Part shown: positions 1-10,932 of the stretch, piece by piece | Layout of the letters: each line of letters begins with the position of its first letter | Numbering within the stretch: position 1 is the first letter of the stretch | DNA from: Oscillospiraceae bacterium | GTDB lineage: Bacteria > Bacillota > Clostridia > Oscillospirales > Acutalibacteraceae | DNA length: 64,000 nucleotides | Direction of reading: 5' to 3' | Assembly: GCA_031268405.1 (NCBI GenBank) | Contig: JAIRXF010000006.1 | Coordinates: 23,520-87,519 of the forward strand | The notes under the pieces: model-generated | What the model was told of the DNA's origin: nothing | What the model saw: the letters and a program-made list of their open reading frames with translations, nothing else | Database searches by the model: none | Position numbers and translations under genes: made by a program

Positions 1-125
1 TTTTAAATTCTTTAAGCAGAAAGATAAAAATTTATAAGCTCATAGACAATTGCGAAATTTCATATAAATTACACAGATATAATTTATTTTTTTGTAGTGG
101 ATATTATTGATGTGGGGGCTTATGT

Positions 126-383
126 GTGAAACGTACCGTAGAAAAACGCGCTACATTACTTGGTGAATACATAGTAGAAAACAAAACAACCGTAAGAAAA
201 GCGGCAAAATTATTTGGTATAAGCAAAAGCACTGTACACAAAGATATTTCAGAGCGTCTGCGTTATGTGAACCCAAGATTACATAAAAAAGTTAAAGTTA
301 TACTGGGGATAAATAAAGCTCAACGCCACATTAGGGGGGGATTGGCAACAAAGCGAAAATACTTAAATATCCATAACATTTAA
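126..383 (+). CDS. spoIIID: Sporulation transcriptional regulator SpoIIID
   Basis: An 85-residue DNA-binding protein that acts in the mother cell during sporulation to switch genes on and off after engulfment. The sequence follows the SpoIIID family along its whole length: an N-terminal RATLLGEYIVENKTTVRKAA segment, a helix-turn-helix with the family-typical GISKSTVHKDISERL recognition helix, and a basic C-terminal tail with IRGGLATKRKYL. The length matches the family (about 80-95 aa). The start is GTG at 126, preceded by a GGGGGC purine tract. It stands alone on the plus strand. The next gene downstream is more than 1 kb away and on the other strand, so the usual mbl neighbour is absent. Identification is secure from the sequence pattern; its role here is taken from the family. 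Confidence 0.93.
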   Translation: MKRTVEKRATLLGEYIVENKTTVRKAAKLFGISKSTVHKDISERLRYVNPRLHKKVKVILGINKAQRHIRGGLATKRKYLNIHNI

Positions 384-1436
384 ATCCGATTTCTCTTTAA
401 TAAATCGCGAATTAAAAGTTTTGCCAATATTTATTTTTTGATTCACCGTATAAAAGTTAATAAAACAAGAATTTTGGCAAACGTAAATACCTGTAATTTT
501 ATCGTAAATTTTAAATTTTTTATCAAAGAATAAGATATTGTTCAAAAAATACAGAACGAGCAGGCAAAACATAATAAAATTTGTTAGTTGTCCCAAACTC
601 GAATTAACCACACATACAGATGATGCCTTTATTTTGGGTAATTCTTAATAAAATAACTAAAAATGGGACCAAAAATTAAAGCTCTTTTTTACGTTGTATT
701 TTGGGGCTTCTATATATCCCTTTATACAATTAAGGAAACAATTAAAAAATATAATTGCGGACGAGATTAAAAAGTAGTAAAAATCTACTCGACGGAAATT
801 TTATATAAGTGTTGTTTCAACGCCTTGAATTGATTTTTAAAAGGCGCAAAATTTTTCGACAATTCTGATTAAATAAGAAGTGAAAAAGCTTAAGATATCA
901 TCTGAAACAAATATACTGAAAAAATTTGCAGCAATTCATTGTGAATTAGATAAAGTTTTGCATCTAAAACTCATATAAAAAGAACTAATAATCATCATAA
1001 AATTGCAAACACTCTTGATAAAATATTCTTGCAAAGAGTCCTTTATCAAATAAATCTTAGAATTTGCAAGGAAGAGCAAACCCCATAAGTTCAAAATTAT
1101 TATCAAACAGCAGATTATTGGTCAAAGTTTGGGCTAATCAAAAAACATCGTAGATTATATTTTTGAAAATCTTTGATTCCTAAATTTAGTTTTTATTGCA
1201 CTCGTTCTTAAGGAACTCTGGATGAATTTTGCGATTTTTTCTTAAAATAAATTAAAGTCAACTTTGGGGATCAATTTTCAAAATGATTAAAATTTATTGC
1301 GAAACCATCTCCTAAATTTTTATAATTTATTCATAATATTTAGCCTTTGCAGCAAGTAACTACAAAGGCTAAATTTACTCCCTAGGTCAAAGCTGAATTT
1401 TAAAATAATGGCCTAACTTTTAAAATAAACTTAATA
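384..1436. other. Gene-free A+T-rich stretch, about 1 kb
   Basis: No convincing coding region was found on either strand. The longest reading frame (363-611, minus) is low complexity, overlaps the end of spoIIID and resembles no family I recognise. The only clear structure is an 11-bp inverted repeat at 1339-1373. It may hold decayed genes or the spoIIID 3' region, but I cannot show that. Confidence 0.5.
1339..1373 (-). terminator. Hairpin downstream of the ammonium transporter gene
   Basis: A perfect 11-bp inverted repeat (TTTAGCCTTTG ... CAAAGGCTAAA) with a 13-nt loop lies 64 bp beyond the amt stop codon, as expected for a transcription terminator. The following bases on the minus strand are A+T-rich but not a clean U tract, so the call is moderate. 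Confidence 0.4.
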
Positions 1437-2663
1437 TTAGGCACAATATGGTTCCTCTTCATGCTGTGTAATATCCATGCCGTCAATTTCTTCTTGATCG
1501 CTTGCTCTTAATCTTGAAAAGATTCCAGCTACATATGCAGAGATTAGCGTTCCGGATAAAGCTACTATCATGGTTACAAAAATTCCTCCGATTTGTGCTA
1601 AAAACTGATCAAATTGGCCGAATATTAAGCCGGGCTTTACCACAGAACTTATAGCTGTATCTGCAAAAATTCCAGTTGCTATTCCTCCCCAAATTCCCCC
1701 TACTCCATGACAAGCAAAAACATCTAAAGCGTCATCAATTCCAAATTTTCTTTTAATCAAACGAGATGATACATAGGAGAAAACACTTGCAAAAGCACCA
1801 ATAATAACAGCAGCCCAAACGGGTACATATCCAGCTCCCGACGTAATACTAACCAATCCAACAACTGCTCCTATGCACCCAGAGGTGAGCTTCGCTCTTC
1901 TTTTTCTTAAAACATCGATTAGAATCCATGTTAAAAATGCCGATGCAGCTGAAGTTACGGTTGTTAAAAATGCGTGAGCTGCGATGGGACCAGCACTTAA
2001 TGCACTTCCAGAATTGAATCCAAACCATCCAAACCAAAGAAGTGTTGTTCCGATAAGAACAAATGGCACATTGTGATGAGAAACGCATCCAAAATCTTTG
2101 CGCTTACCAATTAGGGTGGCGATAATTAAACCGGTAATTCCGGAACTTACGTGCACAACATTTCCACCCGCAAAATCAACGGATCCTAAATGATTTACAC
2201 CCAACATTCCATCTTTAGCCCAATTCATGTGAGCAATTGGATAGTATACGATTATGCTCCAAATAGCTAAAAAAAAGAATAAGGGTCTAAATCTCATACG
2301 ACCCTCTACAGCTCCTACGATAAGAGCGGGAGCTAAAAGCGCAAACATCATTTGAAACACTACAAACGCAGCGGATGGTATGCTCTGCGCATACGGCGAA
2401 GCTGCTGAGGTAAAACTGTTACTAAGTGTATTAAAATCTAGTTTTCCTATAAATCCACAAACGCTTTCGCCAAATGTCAAAGAATATCCAAACAAAACCC
2501 ACATAACAACCCCTAAACCCATGATTATTATAGAAGACATCATGTTGTTTACGAGATTTTTCTTACTTCCAAGTCCACCATAGAAAAACGAAACACCCGG
2601 TACCATTATAAACACCAGCGCCGCGCTTAAAAGAACAAAGGCGGTATCCCCCGCATTAACCAT
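1437..2663 (-). CDS. amt: Ammonium transporter (Amt/MEP family)
   Basis: A 408-residue integral membrane channel for ammonium/ammonia uptake. The whole sequence is Amt-like: the N-terminal PGVSFFYGGLG segment, the family signature around DFAGGNVVHVSSGITGL (about residue 170), conserved helices with VLLIGTTLLWFGWFGFN-like character, and DDALDVFACHGVGGIWGG with the pore histidine. About eleven membrane segments are visible. I placed the start at ATG 2663 rather than 2681 because AGGAGGGG at 2671-2678 lies seven bases before it. A PII (glnB/glnK) gene, often the partner of amt, is not adjacent. Amt pores are usually gated by PII, so a regulator may be encoded elsewhere. The gene is followed by a hairpin at 1339-1373. 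Confidence 0.93.
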   Translation of the reverse strand: MVNAGDTAFVLLSAALVFIMVPGVSFFYGGLGSKKNLVNNMMSSIIIMGLGVVMWVLFGYSLTFGESVCGFIGKLDFNTLSNSFTSAASPYAQSIPSAAFVVFQMMFALLAPALIVGAVEGRMRFRPLFFFLAIWSIIVYYPIAHMNWAKDGMLGVNHLGSVDFAGGNVVHVSSGITGLIIATLIGKRKDFGCVSHHNVPFVLIGTTLLWFGWFGFNSGSALSAGPIAAHAFLTTVTSAASAFLTWILIDVLRKRRAKLTSGCIGAVVGLVSITSGAGYVPVWAAVIIGAFASVFSYVSSRLIKRKFGIDDALDVFACHGVGGIWGGIATGIFADTAISSVVKPGLIFGQFDQFLAQIGGIFVTMIVALSGTLISAYVAGIFSRLRASDQEEIDGMDITQHEEEPYCA

Positions 2664-2965
2664 TGTGCTACCCCTCCTCACAGAAATAAAGGTAAAAATT
2701 ATTTCAAGACGTCGTGTGTGGTATTTGCGAGCAACAGTTCTTGAAACAAGGATTTATATAAAGATTACTAAAAGATTTATGTTTAAAAATTGATAATAAG
2801 AACCAGTATTGAAAAATAAGCAATATTTATCATCCCTTGATTGCGTTTAAATTTGACAATGCGACACAATAATTTATAATCAATTAATTTTAAAACACCG
2901 TGTCATTTTTAAAATTAAATTGGCCACAAGTTGATAAACATAAATTATCTGACACAAACAAAAAA

Positions 2966-2999
2966 CACTTCGACAAAATTACGAAGTGATTGTTTTTTT
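2966..2999. terminator. Probable bidirectional terminator between amt and gap
   Basis: Stem CACTTCG (2966-2972) pairs with CGAAGTG (2982-2988) across a 9-nt loop. It is flanked by a T run on the plus strand (2992-2999) and an A run on the other side (2961-2965), giving a U tract in either reading direction. It lies in the 432-bp spacer between amt and gap. Nothing else was recognised in that spacer apart from the hairpin at 3066-3086. Confidence 0.5.
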
Positions 3000-3065
3000 A
3001 ACGTTATTGAAGTCATCGTACTAAATTTTTATCTTACTAGAAATTAAAAAACCAATAAAAATTTT

Positions 3066-3086
3066 ACTTCAACCAAAAACTGAAGT
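3066..3086 (-). terminator. Candidate terminator directly after gap
   Basis: Stem ACTTCA/TGAAGT with a 9-nt loop begins 10 bases after the gap stop codon and is followed on the minus strand by AAAATTTTTATT. The stem is short (6 bp), so termination may be shared with the hairpin at 2966-2999. Confidence 0.4.
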
Positions 3087-3095
3087 TTCTATGTT

Positions 3096-4740
<1,645 letters not shown>

Positions 4741-5565
4741 TTAAAATTTATCTCTAAATTTTAATTGATTTAATCTCGAAAAACTTAAAAAAATCAAAAA
4801 CCCAATGATATACAACAAAATTGAGGCGTCGGTAAAAAATGTAAAAAAATCCTCAACTTTAAAAGAATTTTCGGCTACCCTTTTAAAAATTTTATCGCAC
4901 AAAAAAAATAAGCTGCATAAAAAACTAGACATTCCATAAACCATCACTAGTTCTTTTGATCTAGATTTTCCCGCTCCTATATTTGCTAAAATTTTCCCCT
5001 GATAGAAAAAAAAGAACGCTAACAAAGAGAAGCACAAAATATCATAAACCTCCACAGTTAACCCCGCATCATCTTTAACCTTTAAATTGCATTCATAAAG
5101 CCGCAAAAACGCCCACAGAGCAGGTAAAACACCCAAATATGGGAAACTATCTAGAAAATTTTTCCCGCCAAAAAGGAAAACTCCAAACCCCGCAATAGAT
5201 AATCCAGATATAAATGCAAAAATTATTAATACAACAAAAAGAAGCCCGGGAAAAGACTCAGACTTACCAACGAACAAGTGTTTTATCCCATCTAAAAAGA
5301 TCGCCGTTCCGCACAAAATAGACGAAATAGACAAAAAAAGATTTTTGTGTACAACAATACCACCAATTGAATCGGGGGAAAAATGAGAAATAACAAAAAT
5401 TGACAACAGTGAAAAAAACATTACAACAAGCGATACAAATACACCATCAGTACCAAGAAATGATGGGGCAACACCATTGGCGCTTGATAAACCCATATAA
5501 ATACCAAACGGTAGCAAAAACGAAAGTGCGATCAAAAATGGAACCCAACTATACTTAATTTTCAC
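4741..5565 (-). CDS. Multi-pass membrane protein of unknown function
   Basis: I do not recognise this 274-residue protein. It is strongly hydrophobic with about seven to eight membrane-spanning stretches and short charged loops: an N-terminal VPFLIALSFLLPFGIYMGL, then segments rich in Phe, Leu and Ile, and a C-terminal LLYIIGFLIFLSFS followed by a basic tail. There is no catalytic motif, signal cleavage site or transporter signature that I can name. The start is set at GTG 5565 because GAGGGG lies five bases before it; the frame from TTG 5580 would include the ribosome binding site. It has no operon partner; both neighbours are separated by more than 500 bp. A role in sporulation or envelope biology is possible but unsupported. 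Confidence 0.65.
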   Translation of the reverse strand: MKIKYSWVPFLIALSFLLPFGIYMGLSSANGVAPSFLGTDGVFVSLVVMFFSLLSIFVISHFSPDSIGGIVVHKNLFLSISSILCGTAIFLDGIKHLFVGKSESFPGLLFVVLIIFAFISGLSIAGFGVFLFGGKNFLDSFPYLGVLPALWAFLRLYECNLKVKDDAGLTVEVYDILCFSLLAFFFFYQGKILANIGAGKSRSKELVMVYGMSSFLCSLFFLCDKIFKRVAENSFKVEDFFTFFTDASILLYIIGFLIFLSFSRLNQLKFRDKF

Positions 5566-6115
5566 AAAGAATCCCCTCAATTTTAATATTTTAAAAATTA
5601 CGCTAAATCAAAGCTTTAACCCAAGTGAAATCATATTTAAAAACTCCTAAATTCAAGGGTAATTTTACCGCCGCAAAGAAATAAAGTCAAGCTCCCTAAT
5701 GCTGTGGAATACCTAAAATATTCGCATTTCTTAATATTTCAAATAACCCTTCGATACTTCCATCTAAAACATGATTCTTTGTCATGCTCAGATATTCGCG
5801 TGTTTTTAATATCTCCTCTCCCAATCATAAAAAACAACTTTCGTGTAAATCTTTTCGTTTCTCAAACATATAGTCTCGCCAACCTTAAATTCGCAATAAC
5901 AAAACATGGCGTGTGATTCTTAGTAGGAAATTTTTAATAAATTCAATCATTTGCGTCGTCTCTTCCAAAATCAAAGACGTTTCAATCGCGCAGTCTCGTA
6001 CTTATATTAATTTTAGAAAGGCCATTCAATGTTTAAATATCTCTTTTAGAGTCTTAAAGATTCTTCCTTACAATTTTTTTATGTTACAAAATTTTCGCTC
6101 TATTAATTTCAACGA
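5566..6115. other. Intergenic stretch between a membrane protein gene and tRNA-Leu
   Basis: About 550 bp. Two short overlapping plus-strand frames (5704-5916 and 5913-6137) have no recognisable product. The second runs into the tRNA gene, so I do not call them. I see no repeats or regulatory elements. Confidence 0.45.
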
Positions 6116-6202
6116 TGGTGCGGGTGACAGGAGTTGAACCTGCAAGAAATTTCTTTCATACGGACCTGAACCGTACGCGTCTGCCAATTCCGCCACACCC
6201 GC
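6116..6202 (-). tRNA. tRNA-Leu (anticodon CAG)
   Basis: Read on the minus strand, this is an 87-base tRNA. The acceptor stem is GCGGGTG paired with CACCCGC, the discriminator is A, and the 3' CCA is encoded in the gene. The anticodon stem TACGG/CCGTA encloses loop TTCAGGT with anticodon CAG. The variable arm is long (class II), as required for leucine, and the T arm is GCAGGTTCAACTCCTGT. Confidence 0.95.
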
Positions 6203-6439
6203 AAAATTCATAACACAATATACTCCCATTCAAATGTATAAGAACTCACAGAGAACACTCAACATTAAAAATCAAATCAAGCATTATAACTCTTAATAGT
6301 CACCTTACCCCAAAAGAAAATTTTTCCCCCCCCCCGCAATCAAAATCACTTAAAATTCTGCAATAATTTTGCATCTCACATTTAAAATCAACCGCGGGGA
6401 AAATTTATAAATCTTTGAACTCTACTTTGAAAACAAAAA

Positions 6440-8251
6440 CTACTTTGATTTTTTTGATCGCTGATTTTTGTCAAGAATTTTTTTTCTCATTCTTACATTA
6501 TCTGGCGTTGCTTCAACAAGCTCATCATCCTTAATGAATTCAAGGGACTGCTCCAAACTCATTATAGTGGGAGGTGTTAGTTTTAAAGAATCGTCAGATC
6601 CAGATGCTCTCATATTTGTAATATGCTTTTTTTTGCACACATTCACAACTATATCATCGGACTTAGGGCTAACTCCCACCACCATGCCTTCATATACAGG
6701 TACACCCGGGCCAATAAACAATCGCCCCCTGTCTTGAGCCGCATATAAACCATATCCGGTTGCTTCTCCCGTTTCGTGAGCCACAAGCGAACCTTGTTGA
6801 CGGCTTTTGATTTCTCCTTTGTAGGGCTCATATCCTTCGAACATATGATTCATAATTCCATTTCCGTTTGTATCTGTAAGAAATTCAGTTCGATATCCCA
6901 TAAGTCCTCGTGAAGGAATTTTGAATTCGAGTGCGGTTGTGCCCATTCCATTCGCAACCATATTAATCATTTCAGCTTTTCTTGAACCCAATTTTTCCAT
7001 AATCGAACCAACGCTAACATCTGGAACTTCTAAAAACAGCAATTCTATGGGCTCCATTTTCACGCCGTCCACATTTTTAAAAATCACTTGAGGTCGCGAT
7101 ACGGAGAATTCAAAATTTTGTCGCCGCATGGTTTCTATTAAAATTGATAAATGCAGTTCACCCCTGCCAGATACTTTAAATTTATCGGCGGATTCTGTCT
7201 CTTCAACTCTCATAGCTACATTTGTTTCTATTTCTTTAAAAAGTCTATCACGTATACTTCTGGAGGTTACATGCTTGCCCTCTCTTCCGGCAAAGGGACT
7301 ATTGTTAACCATAAACATCATAGAAACGGTAGGTTCGTCTATTTTTATGAACGGAAGGGGATCTATACACTCTTGACTACAAAGAGTCTCGCCAATATTA
7401 AGATCTTCTATTCCCGCTACAGATATTATGTCTCCGAGGCTCGCGCTGTCACTTTCAACCCTCTTTAAGCCTTCAAATTGATAGATTTTTGTTAATTTAA
7501 CATTCTCATTATTCCCATTCTCGCGGCACAAAACAAGAGGCTGCCCTATTTTCAGCGTGCCTCTTTCAACTCTACCAACGCCTATTCTACCAACATAATT
7601 ATCATAATCAAGGCTCGAGAAAAGAACCTGAGTGGGTCCATCTATTTCTCCCGAAGGAGATGGAATTTCTTTTATTATTGTTTCAAGAAGGGGCTTCATA
7701 TCAGTGCCTTTATTGGATAAATCGACGCTAGAATAACCCTCTCTCGCGGAGGCGTAGACAATGGGAAAATCAAGTTGATCCTCATCGGCTCCAATTTCTA
7801 TCAGAAGATCCAATACTTCGTCGACTACTTCTTCCGCCCGCGCACCTTGCCTATCTATTTTATTAACCACTACGACTGGCTTTTTACCCAGCGATAAAGC
7901 TTTTTTAAGCACAAAACGAGTCTGTGGCATACAACCCTCAAATGCATCCACAAGCAAAAGCACTCCATCTACCATAAGTAGAATTCTCTCTACTTCACCT
8001 CCAAAATCGGCGTGGCCAGGAGTATCAACAATATTGATTTTTACTCCATCGTACATTACGGCCGTATTCTTGGATAAAATAGTAATTCCACGCTCTTTTT
8101 CTAGGTCGTTAGAATCCATTACACGTTCGACAACTTCTTCATTGGATCGAAACACTCCACTTTGTCTTAACAACTGATCAACCAAAGTGGTTTTACCGTG
8201 ATCGACGTGAGCTATAATAGCTATATTGCGCAAGTTTTCTCTTTTTTGCAT
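6440..8251 (-). CDS. typA: Ribosome-associated GTPase TypA/BipA
   Basis: A translational GTPase of 603 residues related to EF-G and LepA that binds the ribosome and supports 50S assembly and growth under stress. The G motifs are clear: G1 AHVDHGKTT, G2 in the RGITI region, G3 DTPGHADF and G4 NKID. Domain II, the III/V region and the family-specific C-terminal domain (about residue 390 onward, with GRGELHLSILIETMRR and SRGLMGYRTEFLTDTNG) follow at normal length. Two starts are possible. ATG 8251 gives MQKRENLRNIAIIAHVDHG, the usual TypA beginning. ATG 8263 sits almost on top of the AAAGGA site, so I prefer 8251. The gene is monocistronic. Confidence 0.95.
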   Translation of the reverse strand: MQKRENLRNIAIIAHVDHGKTTLVDQLLRQSGVFRSNEEVVERVMDSNDLEKERGITILSKNTAVMYDGVKINIVDTPGHADFGGEVERILLMVDGVLLLVDAFEGCMPQTRFVLKKALSLGKKPVVVVNKIDRQGARAEEVVDEVLDLLIEIGADEDQLDFPIVYASAREGYSSVDLSNKGTDMKPLLETIIKEIPSPSGEIDGPTQVLFSSLDYDNYVGRIGVGRVERGTLKIGQPLVLCRENGNNENVKLTKIYQFEGLKRVESDSASLGDIISVAGIEDLNIGETLCSQECIDPLPFIKIDEPTVSMMFMVNNSPFAGREGKHVTSRSIRDRLFKEIETNVAMRVEETESADKFKVSGRGELHLSILIETMRRQNFEFSVSRPQVIFKNVDGVKMEPIELLFLEVPDVSVGSIMEKLGSRKAEMINMVANGMGTTALEFKIPSRGLMGYRTEFLTDTNGNGIMNHMFEGYEPYKGEIKSRQQGSLVAHETGEATGYGLYAAQDRGRLFIGPGVPVYEGMVVGVSPKSDDIVVNVCKKKHITNMRASGSDDSLKLTPPTIMSLEQSLEFIKDDELVEATPDNVRMRKKILDKNQRSKKSK

Positions 8252-8345
8252 TTTAATTTTCATTCCTTTAACTAAAACGATTATTTAAGTTTTTAACAAA
8301 AATATCAAAATTATGAATAATTTATATTTTATTTAAAAAATAAGT

Positions 8346-8897
8346 CTATGTTAATTCGCAAATCTTACCATCGTTTATTAGAAGATTATTCACGCAAACA
8401 GATATACATAAACATACAATTTCAAACTCGTCTTTAAATATTTCTATCTCGTAATTACCAAGACCTCCTCTCGATTCTTTAAATTGGCTCATTATGGATT
8501 CTGAATTTCCATCAACAACAGAAAATGAATAAGGTTTTAGTCCATTTTTAAAATGCCAATCGATTCCACGTATAAAGTAAGTTGGAATTCTGTTAAAGCG
8601 ATTTTCCATTAAGCTAATTTCTCGCAAACCAAATTTAATCAAGTACACACTTATAAAGGGAAACGCGAGTTTGCGTATCAAAGCAAGACTCACTTGTGAA
8701 TTATCTAGTAAAAAAAAACATTTGCCGAGTTGAAAATCTTTACATAATACTTTGTATTTTTTATCGCCGTTGCTGCCAAGTACCACAAAACAACCAGAAT
8801 GTCCATTACTTTCTTGCTTCATGTAAAATTTCACAAAGTGCCCCCAATTTCTTCTGTGTTTTCGAAAACTACATGAATACTCTCGATTGTTGTACAT
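8346..8897 (-). CDS. Putative LURP-one-related (Tubby C-like fold) protein
   Basis: A 183-residue protein. Its C-terminal half resembles the LURP-one family: a YSFSVVDGNSESIMSQF stretch followed by GNYEIEIFKDEFEIVCLCI and SVCVNNLL. This matches the family pattern of a beta-barrel repeat ending in 'YEIEI...E..LLALAIV' around a hydrophobic central helix. The N-terminal half looks like further beta strands. Family members are poorly understood and may bind membranes or lipids. The start at ATG 8897 has AAAGG seven bases upstream; the longer frame from 8963 has no such site. It sits alone, downstream of a divergent Stealth gene. The family assignment is by eye and moderate. Confidence 0.45.
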   Translation of the reverse strand: MYNNREYSCSFRKHRRNWGHFVKFYMKQESNGHSGCFVVLGSNGDKKYKVLCKDFQLGKCFFLLDNSQVSLALIRKLAFPFISVYLIKFGLREISLMENRFNRIPTYFIRGIDWHFKNGLKPYSFSVVDGNSESIMSQFKESRGGLGNYEIEIFKDEFEIVCLCISVCVNNLLINDGKICELT

Positions 8898-9120
8898 TTG
8901 ACGCCTTTGCGTAATTGATACCTTTACGGTTAAATTCAAAAACTCCCGATAAAATATATACATTCTGATTTTATCACATTCGGGGAGCTTAATACAAGTT
9001 AAATTTTGACACTGTAAATAAAAATTTAGAATCCAGTAAAACCATCCACCAACGCGCGTATTGTGAAGAATATTTTAGTAAACTTCAAACATAAACATTA
9101 ATAAATGTGAGGGGATTTTA

Positions 9121-10338
9121 ATGAAAACAACGGTAGCAAAAAAATTTAGCACGTTTGGGATTTTAGTTTTTTTATTTTCTATAATTTTTATTTTATTTTT
9201 ATTAAAAAATTTCTTTTTATCGGCTTCAAAATTCACAATAGATGAAAAAATTAACGATCAATTCGAAAAAAATATTTCAACACCCCAAAACAAGGAGAAA
9301 GATAACATAAAAATAAACAAACCTTCGGAAATATACGTAGGCGATCAAAAAACAGCAGAAGAAGATTTAAAAAATGTTCCAATTGATGTGGTATATAAAT
9401 ACATAGATTTAAGGGATAAAAAATTAGACCCGAAATTACATAAAAAAAGTTCCAAAGACACGGAAAACTCAGAAATTAAATATTCCATAAGAAGTGTATT
9501 AAAAAACATTCCATGGGTAAGAAAAATTTTTGTGGTAATGCCAAATGAAAAAATTAAATATTTCAAGGATCCCATAGAAATAAAAGATAAAATAGTGTAT
9601 GTTAAAGATAAGGACTTGGTGGGATTTGATGGTAGATCATCTGTGGTTTTTGAATTTAATCTATGGAGACTAAAAGATTTTGGTTGTTCCGAGAATTTTA
9701 TATATTTTAACGATGATTTTTTTGTTGGAGAACCTTTAGAAAAAAGTGACTTTTTTTACAAAAAAGATGGTAGGATTGTTCCGTTTACTTTATATTCACA
9801 CTGCATTACAAATAAACCTTATATGTATGAAGCAATTCATAATAAATGTAGGTTTTATCAATTAAAAACAGGAAATTCGAATATACAGAATTCAAACTAT
9901 TATTTTAGAAGGGTTATTCAGGGATATGTTCTTATTTATAAAATTTTCGATAAAAAAGATATTTGGCTGCCAAAATATCCCGAACAAACAACACATAACG
10001 CCAAACCTTTTTTGTTAAGTGATATAAAAGAAGCATATGATATAATCGAAAAGAATTACGAAGAATCAGACGATTGTTTGCGCGCTCGATCGCCAACTAA
10101 AAATCAAATTATTATGCAAACTTTTACCGATTTTTATTTTTTGAATAAAGAAAAAAGATTAATTAAAAATTTAGATAACGGATATTTTCAAATAACAACT
10201 TTGGAGGAAGACATTAACTTAAATCTTGATCTTTTTTGTATAAACACCGGTGAAGAAGTCGTTTCTAAAGAAATGGCTGACAGGGCAATAAGAATAATGG
10301 AAAACAAATTTCCGCAAAAAACTATTTATGAAAATTAA
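9121..10338 (+). CDS. Membrane-anchored Stealth-family sugar-phosphate transferase
   Basis: A 405-residue protein with an N-terminal membrane anchor (about residues 12-35) and a large domain of the Stealth family. These enzymes move hexose 1-phosphate from a nucleotide sugar to a glycan, as in capsule polymerases and human GlcNAc-1-phosphotransferase. Conserved regions seen: CR1-like IDVVYKYIDLRDKKL (about residue 88), CR2-like SIRSVLKNIPWVRKIFVVM with FIYFNDDFFVGEP (the acidic NDD motif), and TTHNAKPFLLSDI in CR3/CR4 style. A good site (GAGGGG) precedes ATG 9121. Bacterial Stealth genes usually sit in capsule loci; here it is isolated. A tail after residue 330 lacks obvious motifs. Confidence 0.75.
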   Translation: MKTTVAKKFSTFGILVFLFSIIFILFLLKNFFLSASKFTIDEKINDQFEKNISTPQNKEKDNIKINKPSEIYVGDQKTAEEDLKNVPIDVVYKYIDLRDKKLDPKLHKKSSKDTENSEIKYSIRSVLKNIPWVRKIFVVMPNEKIKYFKDPIEIKDKIVYVKDKDLVGFDGRSSVVFEFNLWRLKDFGCSENFIYFNDDFFVGEPLEKSDFFYKKDGRIVPFTLYSHCITNKPYMYEAIHNKCRFYQLKTGNSNIQNSNYYFRRVIQGYVLIYKIFDKKDIWLPKYPEQTTHNAKPFLLSDIKEAYDIIEKNYEESDDCLRARSPTKNQIIMQTFTDFYFLNKEKRLIKNLDNGYFQITTLEEDINLNLDLFCINTGEEVVSKEMADRAIRIMENKFPQKTIYEN

Positions 10339-10392
10339 ATTTGTTTGAAGTTTAACCGGCGAAAGGAGACGGGGGGTTCCCAGAGTTTTATT

Positions 10393-10917
10393 ATGAAATT
10401 TGAAGAAATAAACTTAGAAAATCTAAATTTTAATGTATTTGGCGCACTTAAAAATGAGTGGATGTTGATTGTGTCTTGGAATGAAAGCGAAACCAACATT
10501 ATGACTGCAAGTTGGGGCGGATTTGGTTTTGTGTGGTCAAAAAATATAGCCATTTCTTTTATTCGACCTCAAAGACATACTTTTCATCTTATGAACAACA
10601 ACAAATATCACTCATTGTGTTTTTTTGATCCAAAAAATCTTTCCAAATATCGATCAATTTTAAATTTTTGTGGAAAAGAATCCGGGAAAAATATAGATAA
10701 AATCAAAGAAACCGGCCTAACCACAATAAATGACGGGAATTTTAAATATTTCGAAGAAGCATCAACCGTTATTTGCTGTAAAAAAATTTACAGCCAATTT
10801 ATTTGTCAAGAATATTTTGAAGAAAAAGATATAATCAACAACAACTATCCGCTGAAAGATTATCACAAAATGTTTATAGGCGAAATCTCCAAGTTTTTAG
10901 TTAAATCTAAACCCTAA
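10393..10917 (+). CDS. Flavin reductase-like FMN-binding protein
   Basis: A 174-residue protein of the flavin reductase-like split-barrel family. It begins with a FGALKNEWMLIVSWNESETN segment followed by IMTASWGGFGFVWSKNIAISFIRPQRHTF, the typical strand-turn pattern that holds FMN phosphate (T-A-S-W-G). Members use NAD(P)H and FMN in small-molecule reductions; the substrate cannot be told. ATG 10393 is preferred over an upstream TTG at 10345, which would place the AAAGGAG and GGGGGG tracts inside the gene. It lies 54 bp after the Stealth gene on the same strand and converges with addB. The short spacer at 10914-10936 has a weak A+T inverted repeat. Confidence 0.8.
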   Translation: MKFEEINLENLNFNVFGALKNEWMLIVSWNESETNIMTASWGGFGFVWSKNIAISFIRPQRHTFHLMNNNKYHSLCFFDPKNLSKYRSILNFCGKESGKNIDKIKETGLTTINDGNFKYFEEASTVICCKKIYSQFICQEYFEEKDIINNNYPLKDYHKMFIGEISKFLVKSKP

Positions 10918-10932
10918 TTAAATTATGACCAA

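Noticed and set aside
5704..6137. Two short plus-strand ORFs
   Set aside because: Low-complexity A+T-rich translations, one overlapping the tRNA-Leu gene, no ribosome binding site or similarity.
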